The notes below the pieces were generated by a model that had not been told where the DNA came from, did no database searches, and saw only the letters and a list, made by a program, of their open reading frames with translations. From an uncultured Endozoicomonas sp. (GTDB lineage Bacteria; Pseudomonadota; Gammaproteobacteria; Pseudomonadales; Endozoicomonadaceae), in the NCBI GenBank assembly GCA_900299555.1, contig OODV01000083.1, forward strand, positions 1 through 39,832: 39,832 nucleotides of DNA. The letters run 5' to 3'. Position numbers and translations under genes: made by a program. Below, piece after piece: positions 33,885 through 39,832 of the stretch. Position 1 is the first letter of the stretch; every line of letters begins with the position of its first letter.

Positions 33885-34200
33885 AATTCTTACATAAATG
33901 TTTTGTAGGAGTCACTAAGACAGTTTATTTTAGTAATTAGTTTCATACTTTGATCTGCGAAGAAATAGTTATGATGAATAGCGATAAAACGCTCGTTTTG
34001 CCCCAATTTTTATGCTGATTTGAGGCGAATAGTGGTTCTATTCAACGAAAAGCAGTATAAAAAATGGCCAAATCCGGCTTTTTCGCAGTAGGTCAATGTT
34101 AAGTCCGACAGGCTCCTAGAAGCAGTAGTGCAGTTTTTAATATTAAAAGGCGTTCAGGGCACGAATGCCCTTTTGTGGTTGGAGTTTAGGGAGCTTAGCG
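33885..34200. other. Spacer with truncated palindromic element
   Basis: About 315 bases between the repressor and the cargo gene. The only recognisable content is the element copy at 34005-34117. Confidence 0.5.
34005..34117. repeat. Truncated copy of palindromic element A
   Basis: Matches element A from TTTTTATGCTGATTTGAGG through GAATAGTGGTTCTATT, TTTTTCGCAGTAGGTCA and TAAGTCCGACAGGCTCCT. The left terminal repeat and about 50 bases next to it are missing, and the inner stem has acquired mismatches (AAAAGCAGTATAAAA). A decayed copy inside the prophage. Confidence 0.8.
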
Positions 34201-34830
34201 TTATAACGGGCAACTGAATCCAACGGCAGTGCCTTTGTACAGCTCCTTGAAATCGCCGGTGTAGGTGATTTTCAACTCTGTATAGAGGGGGTTAATCACT
34301 TTAAACACATGTTGATTGGCTCCCAGCCGTTGCCAGACCCGCAGCAGCATCTGTCCATCCAGTTCAATGAGTACGATTTTACCGGGTGTGGGTTCCATCT
34401 CCTGATCGATTTGCACTGTGCTGCCAGTGGGTATGTGCACTTTCTCAGCATTGGTCGGATCGATCATTGAGTCATTGTCCAGCCGGATCAGAAAACTCTC
34501 ACGATCCGACTGAATAAAACGAACACCGGAATCTTTCTGAATGGCTTTCTGCTTGTCGTTAATCTCTTCGTAAAAGGCATTGATATCGTCAAGACTGATG
34601 ACCGGCAGTGCGTTGGGATCAGGTTCTTCTTCACCGGTATCCAGCCAGTGAACGCTGACATCCAGTACCTTGGCGATGGCCATCTTCTTTTCCAGTTTGG
34701 GGTTTCGGCCCTTATTCATCCACATACTGTACAGGGCAGAGCTGCAGCCAATCTCCCGGGCGATCTGGGCGTCTGTCAATTTCAACGCTTTGGCTTTCTG
34801 TTTTACGCGATCTGTCCAGTGTGTTGACAC
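34201..34830 (-). CDS. CI-like repressor with S24 fold, altered cleavage residues
   Basis: A 209-residue repressor. An HTH_XRE domain (about 5-60, LKLTDAQIAREIGCSSALYSMWMNKGRNP) is followed by a linker with LPVIS (75-79) and an S24/LexA-like C-terminal domain. Catalytic Ser is S121 in NDSMIDP. The Lys expected 43 residues later (as in lambda CI, S149/K192) is Arg (R164 in LLRVW). The cleavage Ala-Gly expected after PVIS is Ile-Asn (I83-N84). It should bind the operators at 32622-32668 and 34968-34983. Self-cleavage is predicted to be lost. Confidence 0.85.
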   Translation of the reverse strand: MSTHWTDRVKQKAKALKLTDAQIAREIGCSSALYSMWMNKGRNPKLEKKMAIAKVLDVSVHWLDTGEEEPDPNALPVISLDDINAFYEEINDKQKAIQKDSGVRFIQSDRESFLIRLDNDSMIDPTNAEKVHIPTGSTVQIDQEMEPTPGKIVLIELDGQMLLRVWQRLGANQHVFKVINPLYTELKITYTGDFKELYKGTAVGFSCPL

Positions 34831-34967
34831 GTTATTCCCACCGTTTCGTTATTCCATGTTTAGTGAAAATTTATCACAGATGCGGACTTTGAGAATCCCT
34901 TCATAAAGCGATCTGTTGAATTAAGGCTTTACAAAAATTAATAAAACTGGTTATTGTTAAGCGCAAG

Positions 34968-34983
34968 ACTAACAAAAGTTAGT
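34968..34983. promoter_or_regulatory. Rightward operator
   Basis: Perfect 16-bp palindrome ACTAACAAAAGTTAGT between the divergent repressor and Cro-side genes. It matches the two operators before the leftward operon (consensus TAACAAAwGTTA). A degenerate half-site TTATTGTTAA lies at 34951-34960. Confidence 0.8.
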
Positions 34984-35021
34984 TTAAGATCGATAAATAA
35001 TTACAAAATGGAAGGTTGATC

Positions 35022-35552
35022 ATGGAACTGCCTGACAATAAACCCTGGGAAAACCTCCACAGAACCCGCGAATCCGACAGCCTCACCCAGACCCAGATGG
35101 GGTTTCTCATCGGTACCTCCAGTTCACAATACGGAAAAATCGAAGCGGGACACATCAGTATGGACCTGCATCGCATCCGTATCTGCCACCTGCTGGGCGT
35201 GAAGTGGCCCCAGCTGAACGTGGCACCGGACGCATACCACCAACAGTATCTGGATCGTGCCGTTAAGGTTTTGCTGCATCGGCTGGATTCGATCCTTGAG
35301 GTGATTGGCTGTGATGCGGATCAGCTGGATGACCGAGCTGTGGTGGCTGTCCCTGAACCATTAACGGAAAACGCACCGGACATTATTCCCCGGGACACGG
35401 CTTACCCACGTCCCGACCATTCTCCCATCGCGTTGCGTATCGATGCCCAGGGGCTACCTGTGCTGATTCGCAATGACGTGGAAGTGGTGATCCAGAATAC
35501 CGACGCCCCGATCATCGGGCTGGCATTGAAAGCCATAGGAGGCACAGCATGA
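35022..35552 (+). CDS. Cro-side HTH regulator
   Basis: A 176-residue protein. An HTH_XRE-like region covers about 5-60 (LHRTRESDSLTQTQMGFLIGTSSSQYGKIEAGHISMDLHRIRICHLLGV). The C-terminal 90 residues (VLIRNDVEVVIQNTDAP) are unlike Cro, so it may be a longer regulator or an antirepressor-like protein. GAAGG lies six bases before the ATG at 35022 (a TTG at 35016 is less likely). It is the first gene of the rightward operon, overlapping the next by four bases. Confidence 0.65.
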   Translation: MELPDNKPWENLHRTRESDSLTQTQMGFLIGTSSSQYGKIEAGHISMDLHRIRICHLLGVKWPQLNVAPDAYHQQYLDRAVKVLLHRLDSILEVIGCDADQLDDRAVVAVPEPLTENAPDIIPRDTAYPRPDHSPIALRIDAQGLPVLIRNDVEVVIQNTDAPIIGLALKAIGGTA

Positions 35553-35869
35553 ATCAGGAACGTCAAAACACGACGGTGAGTGAAGAGAGTGTACCGGAGA
35601 CCTGGTATGACATTCCGTGGCCTATTCGGGGGCATCATCCTCACTTTGAGATGACCCACGATATCTACGATGAGCTGGTGAAAACCTATCCCAGCATCCA
35701 TGTAGAACAGGAACTGATCAGTGCTTATCTCTACATGAAGGATCGTTTTCCGGGGTGCAGTGAGGGGCGATTCACGCGGTTTATCACCAACTGGATGGAG
35801 AAGAACGAGCAGGTCAAGCGCAAGACCAACCGGTGGTTTGGTGGGGCTGCAGATGGGAGACGTCCATGA
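35549..35869 (+). CDS. Phage hypothetical protein before the replication genes
   Basis: A 106-residue protein (WYDIPWPIRGHHPHFEMTHDIYDELVKTYPSIHVEQEL, then RFTRFITNWMEKNEQ and a basic end). No family recognised. Start and stop overlap the neighbours by ATGA, so it is coupled to the HTH gene and O. Location suggests a replication accessory. Confidence 0.6.
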   Translation: MNQERQNTTVSEESVPETWYDIPWPIRGHHPHFEMTHDIYDELVKTYPSIHVEQELISAYLYMKDRFPGCSEGRFTRFITNWMEKNEQVKRKTNRWFGGAADGRRP

Positions 35870-37251
35870 AAGGATTTGGAAAAGTCTCCGGCCAGTTTTG
35901 GATCAGTGATGATATTCAGTCGCTGTCGGATAAGGCCAAGCTGCTGGCTCTTTATCTGCTGACCACAGGGCACGGGAATCTGATTGGTATCTTCAGGATG
36001 CCCAAAGGATACATTGCCGCTGACCTTAACTGGGATGAGCCGAGCGTTGAGCGAGCGATTACCGAGCTAACGACGAGCGGTTTCCTATTGGCCTCTGAGC
36101 ATTGCCATTACATCTGCATTCCCCAGTTCATGGAACACAATCCCGTGGACAATATCACTCAGATTGATGCCCGGCTGAAGCTGCTGGTTAGGCTTCCCGA
36201 ATCGCTACTGGAAGACCTGCCGGAAGTGGCCTCCGTTATTCAACGGGCGGTGTCGAAAGCCAGTGATTACAGGGGTTCGAAGCAAACCGATGTTTTACTG
36301 AAAACCGCTCGGGAGATGCTCGGAAAATGCTCGGCAGAATCTCGCCTAGAGAATAAGAGAAATAGAGAAGAAGAGAATAAGAGAAATATTTACAAGACAT
36401 ATGTGCAGTCTGACGACCGCACGCCCCCCAGGACGGGGGAAGTGCCCTCAAGTGTCGGGAGCACGACTGGTGCGACCCCCAGGACGGGGGAAGTGCCCTC
36501 AAGTGTCGGGAGCACGACTGGTGCGACCCCCAGGACGGGGGAAGTGCCATCAAGTGTCGGGAGCACAAATGAGCAACCCGACCCGGTGACTCAGAAACCC
36601 GCTGAAAAACCGGATGAACTGTCAGCAGACTTTGAGCAATGGTGGACGAACTTCCCAAAACGTGAGGGCAAAAAGGGCTACAAGCAGAAAACCTTCAACA
36701 AGTACCGGAGGCTGATTCGGCAAGGGGGCTTCACCCCTGAACAACTGCTGACCAACCTGATGGCCTACCGTCGCTACTGTGACGAAACCGGCACCACCGG
36801 CACCCAGTACGTGATGACCACGGAACCCTACCTGAATAATACCGACAACCTGACCAATCTGTGGACGGTGAACCATGCAGCAAGGCAAAGAACTTCTGGC
36901 AGACCCAGCATGCTTGATCAATTCCTCGAAGCCAACGCAGAACACTACGCAGCAGAACAAACGTCAGCCACAGGGTACGACCCCAAAGCAGATTGCGGAC
37001 CTGTTTGGGACCATGATCGGTCTGTATGGAGCGAAGTGGACACGGGAGCACGGTCTGGCGGATCGGACGGGGCAGTGGCTGGATACCCTGATCGACCTGC
37101 ATCCGAACCAGCTGGAGCTGGGCATTCGCCGGGTGAAACGGGAGGGGAACGACTGGCCTCCCTCTGCGCCGGAGTTCCGCCGGTTCTGTCAGCCGAAGCC
37201 GGAGGATATGGGGCTGCCGGAAATGGCGAAAGCCTGGCAGGAAGCCAATGA
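35866..37251 (+). CDS. Replication initiator, lambda O-like
   Basis: A 461-residue protein from ATG 35866 (GGGAG upstream, ATGA overlap). The N-terminal 130 residues (SGQFWISDDIQSLSDKAKLLALYLLTTGHGNLIGIFRMP, ELTTSGFLL) form a winged-helix initiator domain as in phage O-type proteins. A low-complexity linker follows (about 180-250), with three RTGEVPSSVGST repeats. A middle helical domain (FEQWWTNFPKREGKKGYKQKTFNKYRRLI, about 258-330) is typical of O-like or DnaT-like C-termini. The last 125 codons overlap P in another frame and look like unrestrained translation; real function may end near 36870. Confidence 0.7.
   Translation: MKGFGKVSGQFWISDDIQSLSDKAKLLALYLLTTGHGNLIGIFRMPKGYIAADLNWDEPSVERAITELTTSGFLLASEHCHYICIPQFMEHNPVDNITQIDARLKLLVRLPESLLEDLPEVASVIQRAVSKASDYRGSKQTDVLLKTAREMLGKCSAESRLENKRNREEENKRNIYKTYVQSDDRTPPRTGEVPSSVGSTTGATPRTGEVPSSVGSTTGATPRTGEVPSSVGSTNEQPDPVTQKPAEKPDELSADFEQWWTNFPKREGKKGYKQKTFNKYRRLIRQGGFTPEQLLTNLMAYRRYCDETGTTGTQYVMTTEPYLNNTDNLTNLWTVNHAARQRTSGRPSMLDQFLEANAEHYAAEQTSATGYDPKADCGPVWDHDRSVWSEVDTGARSGGSDGAVAGYPDRPASEPAGAGHSPGETGGERLASLCAGVPPVLSAEAGGYGAAGNGESLAGSQ
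36348..36566. promoter_or_regulatory. Candidate phage replication origin
   Basis: Inside the O-like gene. Two 17-bp direct repeats AGAGAATAAGAGAAATA (36348-36364, 36372-36388) form an AT/purine-rich segment, followed by a 51-bp tandem repeat (next entry). In lambda the origin lies within O with iterons beside an AT-rich unwinding element. The order here is AT-rich then repeats. Confidence 0.5.
36424..36566. repeat. 51-bp tandem repeat, about 2.8 copies
   Basis: Copies begin at about 36430, 36481 and 36532 (period exactly 51). Each contains CCCCCAGGACGGGGG, an imperfect palindrome, and AGTGTCGGGAGCAC. Translation gives RTGEVPSSVGSTTGATP repeated. The first two copies are nearly identical, the third diverges at its end. 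Confidence 0.9.
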
Positions 37252-37570
37252 TCATGCCGGTTCACCAAACCACCACCCATGGTCCCATCGGGCCGTGTAT
37301 CTGGCAGGGCGGGCGGCAGGCTGGCATGAGTTGCGCTCCGCTGGTTCACCACAGGAGTGTCGCGATGTGAAGGTGAAATTTGCCAATGCTTATCAGGCAC
37401 TGACCAACCGGGTGTTGAAAGGTGAGCCACTGGAGGAGCAGCTGGCCATCGAACACCGGTTTGATCCGGCGATCTACTCCAGCCAGTTGCAGCGGGAGAC
37501 CATGAGCAACCAGGGAGTCGATGCGCTGGATGGTCAGGGAGCCAGGGCAAAACTGAAGGGGATGTTCTGA
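36875..37570 (+). CDS. Replication protein P-like helicase loader
   Basis: A 231-residue protein with the lambda P/DnaB-loader-like region: FGTMIGLYGAKWTREHG, WLDTLIDLHPNQLELGIRRVKREGNDWPPSAPEFRRFCQP, then AVYLAGRAAGWHELRS. The N-terminus is Gln/Asn/Thr-rich. It should load the host DnaB helicase at the phage origin. It overlaps the O-like frame by 377 bases in another frame, which is far longer than usual, and meets the next gene at ATG 37570. The start at 36875 lacks a strong ribosome binding site. Confidence 0.8.
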   Translation: MQQGKELLADPACLINSSKPTQNTTQQNKRQPQGTTPKQIADLFGTMIGLYGAKWTREHGLADRTGQWLDTLIDLHPNQLELGIRRVKREGNDWPPSAPEFRRFCQPKPEDMGLPEMAKAWQEANDHAGSPNHHPWSHRAVYLAGRAAGWHELRSAGSPQECRDVKVKFANAYQALTNRVLKGEPLEEQLAIEHRFDPAIYSSQLQRETMSNQGVDALDGQGARAKLKGMF

Positions 37571-38070
37571 TGGCCGTTGCTCTGCAACTGGTGCGCAGCT
37601 ATCAGCCGCAACCGATCCTGTTGCCGGTCTCGGCCAACGATGAGGCCTTCGTTCTCAAGCTGAAACCGGGGCAGATGATCAGCGGCGAGTTTCGTAAGGC
37701 ACGAAATGCCCTGTTTCACCGGAAGTTCATGAAGTTGTGCCGCATTGCCTATGACGTCTTTGAGCAGCTGCCACAGGCACCGGTGAGGATGGCAGGGTCC
37801 AACCAGTGGGTGACACCTCAGCCGGACTTTAACGAATTCCGCTACTGGGCCATGGTCAAGGCCGGTTTTTATGATGTGGTGGGCTATCCGGATGGCAGGG
37901 TGCGGGTACGGGCAAAAAGCGTGTCGTTCGTGAATATGGAACAGGTGGAGTTTGAGAAAGTCTACTCCGCCGTGCTGGATGTGGTTCTCCGGTATGTACT
38001 GAGCCCCCAGAGGGGATGGAGTCGGGAACAGGTGGACCAACTGGTGGATAGGCTGGTCAATTTCGATTAA
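37570..38070 (+). CDS. DUF1367 phage protein
   Basis: A 166-residue DUF1367 protein: VALQLVRSYQPQPILLPVSANDEAFVLKLKPGQMISGEFRKARNALFHRKFMKLCRIAYDVFEQ, then FRYWAMVKAGFYDVV. Common in Salmonella, Vibrio and lambda-like phages after the replication genes; function unknown, perhaps recombination or nucleotide-related. It overlaps P and the next gene by single bases. Confidence 0.85.
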   Translation: MAVALQLVRSYQPQPILLPVSANDEAFVLKLKPGQMISGEFRKARNALFHRKFMKLCRIAYDVFEQLPQAPVRMAGSNQWVTPQPDFNEFRYWAMVKAGFYDVVGYPDGRVRVRAKSVSFVNMEQVEFEKVYSAVLDVVLRYVLSPQRGWSREQVDQLVDRLVNFD

Positions 38071-38093
38071 TGCATGGTGACAAGGAGATCATG

Positions 38094-38489
38094 ATGGGAT
38101 CATTTTCAGGGTACGAGGAGAGCCCTGCGTTTGATGACGAAAGCCCCTGTCGGAACTGTGCCTGGTATGAGTATTGCCAGAGCAAACGCACAGCCTGTGG
38201 TCGTTTTTTTCAATACGTGGAATCGGGCGAGAACCGTCGCTACCCCAAAAGTACGAGCAGCATGGTAACGCGGGAGGCGCAGGGGAAAGCGCAATTACCG
38301 ATGTATGACTTTTACTGGGCGTATCCGACTCGTGGTATCTATTACAAAGTGTTTGAAGCGACGTTTAAGGAGGACGTGCTGGCACTTTCCAGAGACATGA
38401 CACTGACCGAAGCTGCCTTTGAACTGAAGGTCAGCAAAAAGTATCTGGCCCGCAAGCTAAGGGATTGGAAAGAAGCCGATGACCAGTAA
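38094..38489 (+). CDS. Cys-cluster protein with C-terminal HTH
   Basis: A 131-residue protein. CRNCAWYEYCQSKRTACGRF (four Cys, about 18-37) is a likely zinc or iron-sulfur site. The C-terminus (DMTLTEAAFELKVSKKYLARKLRDW) is a helix-turn-helix. Together they suggest a small regulator, possibly of late transcription. AAGGAG lies six bases before ATG 38094 (an ATG at 38091 and one at 38070 are alternatives). It overlaps the next gene by 11 bases. Confidence 0.55.
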   Translation: MGSFSGYEESPAFDDESPCRNCAWYEYCQSKRTACGRFFQYVESGENRRYPKSTSSMVTREAQGKAQLPMYDFYWAYPTRGIYYKVFEATFKEDVLALSRDMTLTEAAFELKVSKKYLARKLRDWKEADDQ

Positions 38490-38778
38490 AGAGCGTGATT
38501 ATCTGCAGGCTGTCGCACAACTCGGTTGCATCGCCTGTCGTAAGAATGGATTGCCCGGTACCCCTGCCGAAGTTCATCATCAGCGCAGTGGTACCGGAGC
38601 GGGAAGACGGGCCAGTCACTTTGACACCATGCCACTGTGTCCTGGTCATCACCGGTTTTACGACGATGCGATTCATTGCAATGCCACCCTGTTTATCAGC
38701 CGCTATGGATCGGAGCAGGCGCTGGTAAAACAGACACGGGACGAGGTGGCGCTATTCCGTCAGAGCTTTATTGGGTGA
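38479..38778 (+). CDS. Ref-type HNH nuclease (phage recombination)
   Basis: A 99-residue protein with the Ref/DUF968 HNH pattern: LGCIACRKNGLPGTPAEVHHQRSG (CxxC, then HH), GRRASHFDTMPLCPGHHRFYDDAI. P1 Ref is a RecA-dependent nuclease, and small phage versions occur in lambda-like nin regions. Cys and His residues needed for zinc and catalysis are present. It overlaps the preceding gene. Confidence 0.85.
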   Translation: MTSKERDYLQAVAQLGCIACRKNGLPGTPAEVHHQRSGTGAGRRASHFDTMPLCPGHHRFYDDAIHCNATLFISRYGSEQALVKQTRDEVALFRQSFIG

Positions 38779-38812
38779 ACATCGAATAAAAACAGAACAA
38801 GAGGGACGCCAT

Positions 38813-38980
38813 ATGATACCGAAAAATGCCAGCGGATTTTTGATGGGCAGTTATTACAAAGTGGGCAGGCACAACAGGCTCTATTACTGGGATGATGAGT
38901 GGAAACGGAGCCGACTCAGTGCCGATGAATTTCTAAAACAGCTGTCTAAGAAAAAAAGCCCCTTTGATACAGAGCATTAG
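38813..38980 (+). CDS. Small phage hypothetical protein
   Basis: A 55-residue protein, starting at ATG 38813 behind GAGGGACG; the longer frame starts at 38771. MIPKNASGFLMGSYYKVGRHNRLYYWDDEWKRSRL... is basic and aromatic, with no family recognised. Part of the rightward operon. Confidence 0.5.
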   Translation: MIPKNASGFLMGSYYKVGRHNRLYYWDDEWKRSRLSADEFLKQLSKKKSPFDTEH

Positions 38981-39001
38981 AAGAACAGACAGGAGTGTGA
39001 C

Positions 39002-39301
39002 ATGTATCTGGTACTGGAACAGGCACTGAAACGGATCTTCGGAACCCCTGAGCTGATGATCAAGAACCCGGGCTGGCATCAGGAGGTGAATTCAGGCTAC
39101 CGCACCCTGTCTTTGGATCATGAGGCCAGCACCCGGGATGAACGACTGGGTGATGATGGCGCATGCCAGCGTTATCTGCGCCAGACCATGCGACCAGAAC
39201 TTCATGGCATTCTGATCATTCGTTATGGCGAAGAACATGACCACAGTCGCAGGGTCACGGCATGGCAGCAGGTGCAACACCATTTTCGCAGCGATGAGTG
39301 A
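39002..39301 (+). CDS. Phage hypothetical protein
   Basis: A 99-residue protein (MYLVLEQALKRIFGTPELMIKNPGWHQEVNSG...). AGGAGTGTGAC precedes the ATG, a good ribosome binding site. Mixed charged helices, no family recognised. Part of the rightward operon. Confidence 0.6.
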   Translation: MYLVLEQALKRIFGTPELMIKNPGWHQEVNSGYRTLSLDHEASTRDERLGDDGACQRYLRQTMRPELHGILIIRYGEEHDHSRRVTAWQQVQHHFRSDE

Positions 39302-39343
39302 TTACCGGAACCGATTCGCTGCAATCCAGTCTTGTTGAGACTC

Positions 39344-39538
39344 TGGATGATGCATGAGTTACAGCTACCGGAGTTGCGGGGCCGTAAAGGTAAGATCGAG
39401 ATCAAGGGCAAGAGTGAGCGAACTGTTTATCGCTGGAAGAACGCCTGTCATCGGGTTGGCAATGAGTGGATACATCTGGCGGAAGATCAGGCTCAGGAGA
39501 TATTGGAGCAGGCTGGTTTACTTCAATACGGCTGGTAA
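39344..39538 (+). CDS. Small phage hypothetical protein
   Basis: A 64-residue protein; start codon uncertain (ATG 39344 or 39347, or TTG 39332). Contains a basic stretch (RGRKGKIEIKGKSERTVYRWKNACHRVG) that could include a helix-turn-helix (ERTVYRWKN). Last gene before a strong terminator. Confidence 0.5.
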   Translation, partial: WMMHELQLPELRGRKGKIEIKGKSERTVYRWKNACHRVGNEWIHLAEDQAQEILEQAGLLQYGW

Positions 39539-39657
39539 TCCGTCATCAAAAAACACAGGTCAGCCCCGTCGGCTTGAAGTTGGATGTCAGTCAATGTACG
39601 GTAAAACCTCATGTTGGGGAAGTTCCCGATAACACAATCTCAAGCTTGAAATTCTGT

Positions 39658-39689
39658 AAAAAAGCCCGGCTCTGATGTCGGGTTTTTTT
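39658..39689 (+). terminator. Terminator of the rightward early operon
   Basis: GCCCGGC / GTCGGGT stem with a TCTGAT loop, followed by TTTTTTT. A second hairpin TCCCGG / CCGGGA at 39710-39726 follows. Confidence 0.85.
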
Positions 39690-39779
39690 ATGTCCATGGA
39701 TGGACGGTATCCCGGAAATGCCGGGAGTCATTTTCAGGACATTCCACCGCCAAACTGAACCACTAAAAAAAGGGACATC

Positions 39780-39832
39780 ATGTTTCACTTTTCCGCTTCA
39801 TCAAAGCGACAGTTGTCGACTTGTGATGAGCG
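39780..39832 (+). CDS. M15-type peptidase (phage endolysin), 5' end only
   Basis: The frame from ATG 39780 (AAGGGAC upstream) runs off the window: MFHFSASSKRQLSTCDER. The F-x-S-x-x-S-x3-L-x-T/S-C-D/H pattern is typical of the start of VanY/M15-type L-alanyl-D-glutamate endopeptidases in phages. Position after a terminator suits a lysis gene. Based on 17 residues only. Confidence 0.55.
   Translation, partial: MFHFSASSKRQLSTCDE

Larger units (their letters stand above)
26395..39832. mobile_element. Lambda-like prophage integrated at ssrA (left part)
   Basis: From the 3' end of tmRNA onward: integrase, excisionase-like gene, SSB/exonuclease/ERF recombination module, CI-like repressor, divergent regulators, O and P replication genes, DUF1367, Ref-type nuclease and an endolysin start. 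This is lambda-like early-region order. Structural genes and the right attachment site lie beyond the window. The integrase is adjacent to ssrA, pointing inward, as in ssrA-integrating elements. Confidence 0.9.

Noticed and set aside
36424-36566. CRISPR array
   Set aside because: Period is exactly 51 with no variable spacers, and it lies within a coding frame; it is a tandem repeat.
36236-37550. Long minus-strand frames within the O and P genes
   Set aside because: High GC and tandem repeats leave few stops; the plus-strand frames carry recognisable phage replication motifs and operon overlaps.

Overview
The window reads as chromosomal DNA of a marine, probably host-associated gammaproteobacterium. 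An Endozoicomonas-like relative is my inference, from the gene mix (RlmF, tmRNA, a secreted chitinase with chitin-binding modules, an effector-like glycosyltransferase, many palindromic repeats and decaying genes) and not from any database match. Coding is mixed-strand with long AT-rich gaps. Several genes are broken: a fimbrial/spore-coat-U-like gene, a crotonase and an IS1595-type transposase tail.

Region by region: 1-9.3 kb holds an MFS transporter, a fimbrial-like pseudogene, a TrmK-type tRNA methyltransferase, a large GH18 chitinase, a pentapeptide-repeat protein, a crotonase pseudogene, RlmF, a winged-helix regulator and a small conserved-looking ORF. 9.8-18.3 kb holds two tandem M48 metallopeptidase paralogs, a membrane/acidic protein of unknown role, a MATE exporter, an SDR oxidoreductase, a TcdA/TcdB-like glycosyltransferase (effector candidate) and an IS relic. 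18.3-24.9 kb holds a 4HBT thioesterase, then a metal-stress locus: DoxX, an ECF sigma factor with a zinc-type anti-sigma, a C45-type peptidase and hvfC-hvfB-hvfA. The last three encode a DUF2063 partner, an MNIO/DUF692 enzyme and a secreted precursor with four double EGKCG-like motifs, the copper-binding RiPP (oxazolin/bufferin) type. A shared promoter motif (TGTAACA-N15-CGTTG) lies upstream of both doxX and hvfA and ties them to the sigma factor. An aldose epimerase and a class II aldolase follow.

At 25,989-26,394 is a complete tmRNA gene (ssrA) with an unusual tag, ANDAEYAQLMVA. It serves as the apparent integration site of a lambda-like prophage that runs off the right edge. From left to right the prophage carries a relic of an older integrase, a nuclease cargo gene, int, xis, a recombination module (SSB, YqaJ exonuclease, ERF annealing protein), a leftward promoter with two palindromic operators, a lysogeny-side cargo gene in the lambda rexAB position, a CI-like repressor with altered self-cleavage residues, a matching operator, a Cro-side regulator, O-like and P-like replication genes with a candidate origin inside O, DUF1367, a Cys-cluster/HTH protein, a Ref-type HNH nuclease, small late-early genes, a terminator, and the first codons of an M15-type endolysin.

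The points most worth following up are the ECF-controlled copper-RiPP locus with its shared promoter, a family of palindromic elements whose stems differ but stay complementary while the loop is conserved (two copies flank the C45 gene and a truncated one lies in the prophage), the nuclease cargo between ssrA and int, and the predicted non-cleavable repressor.
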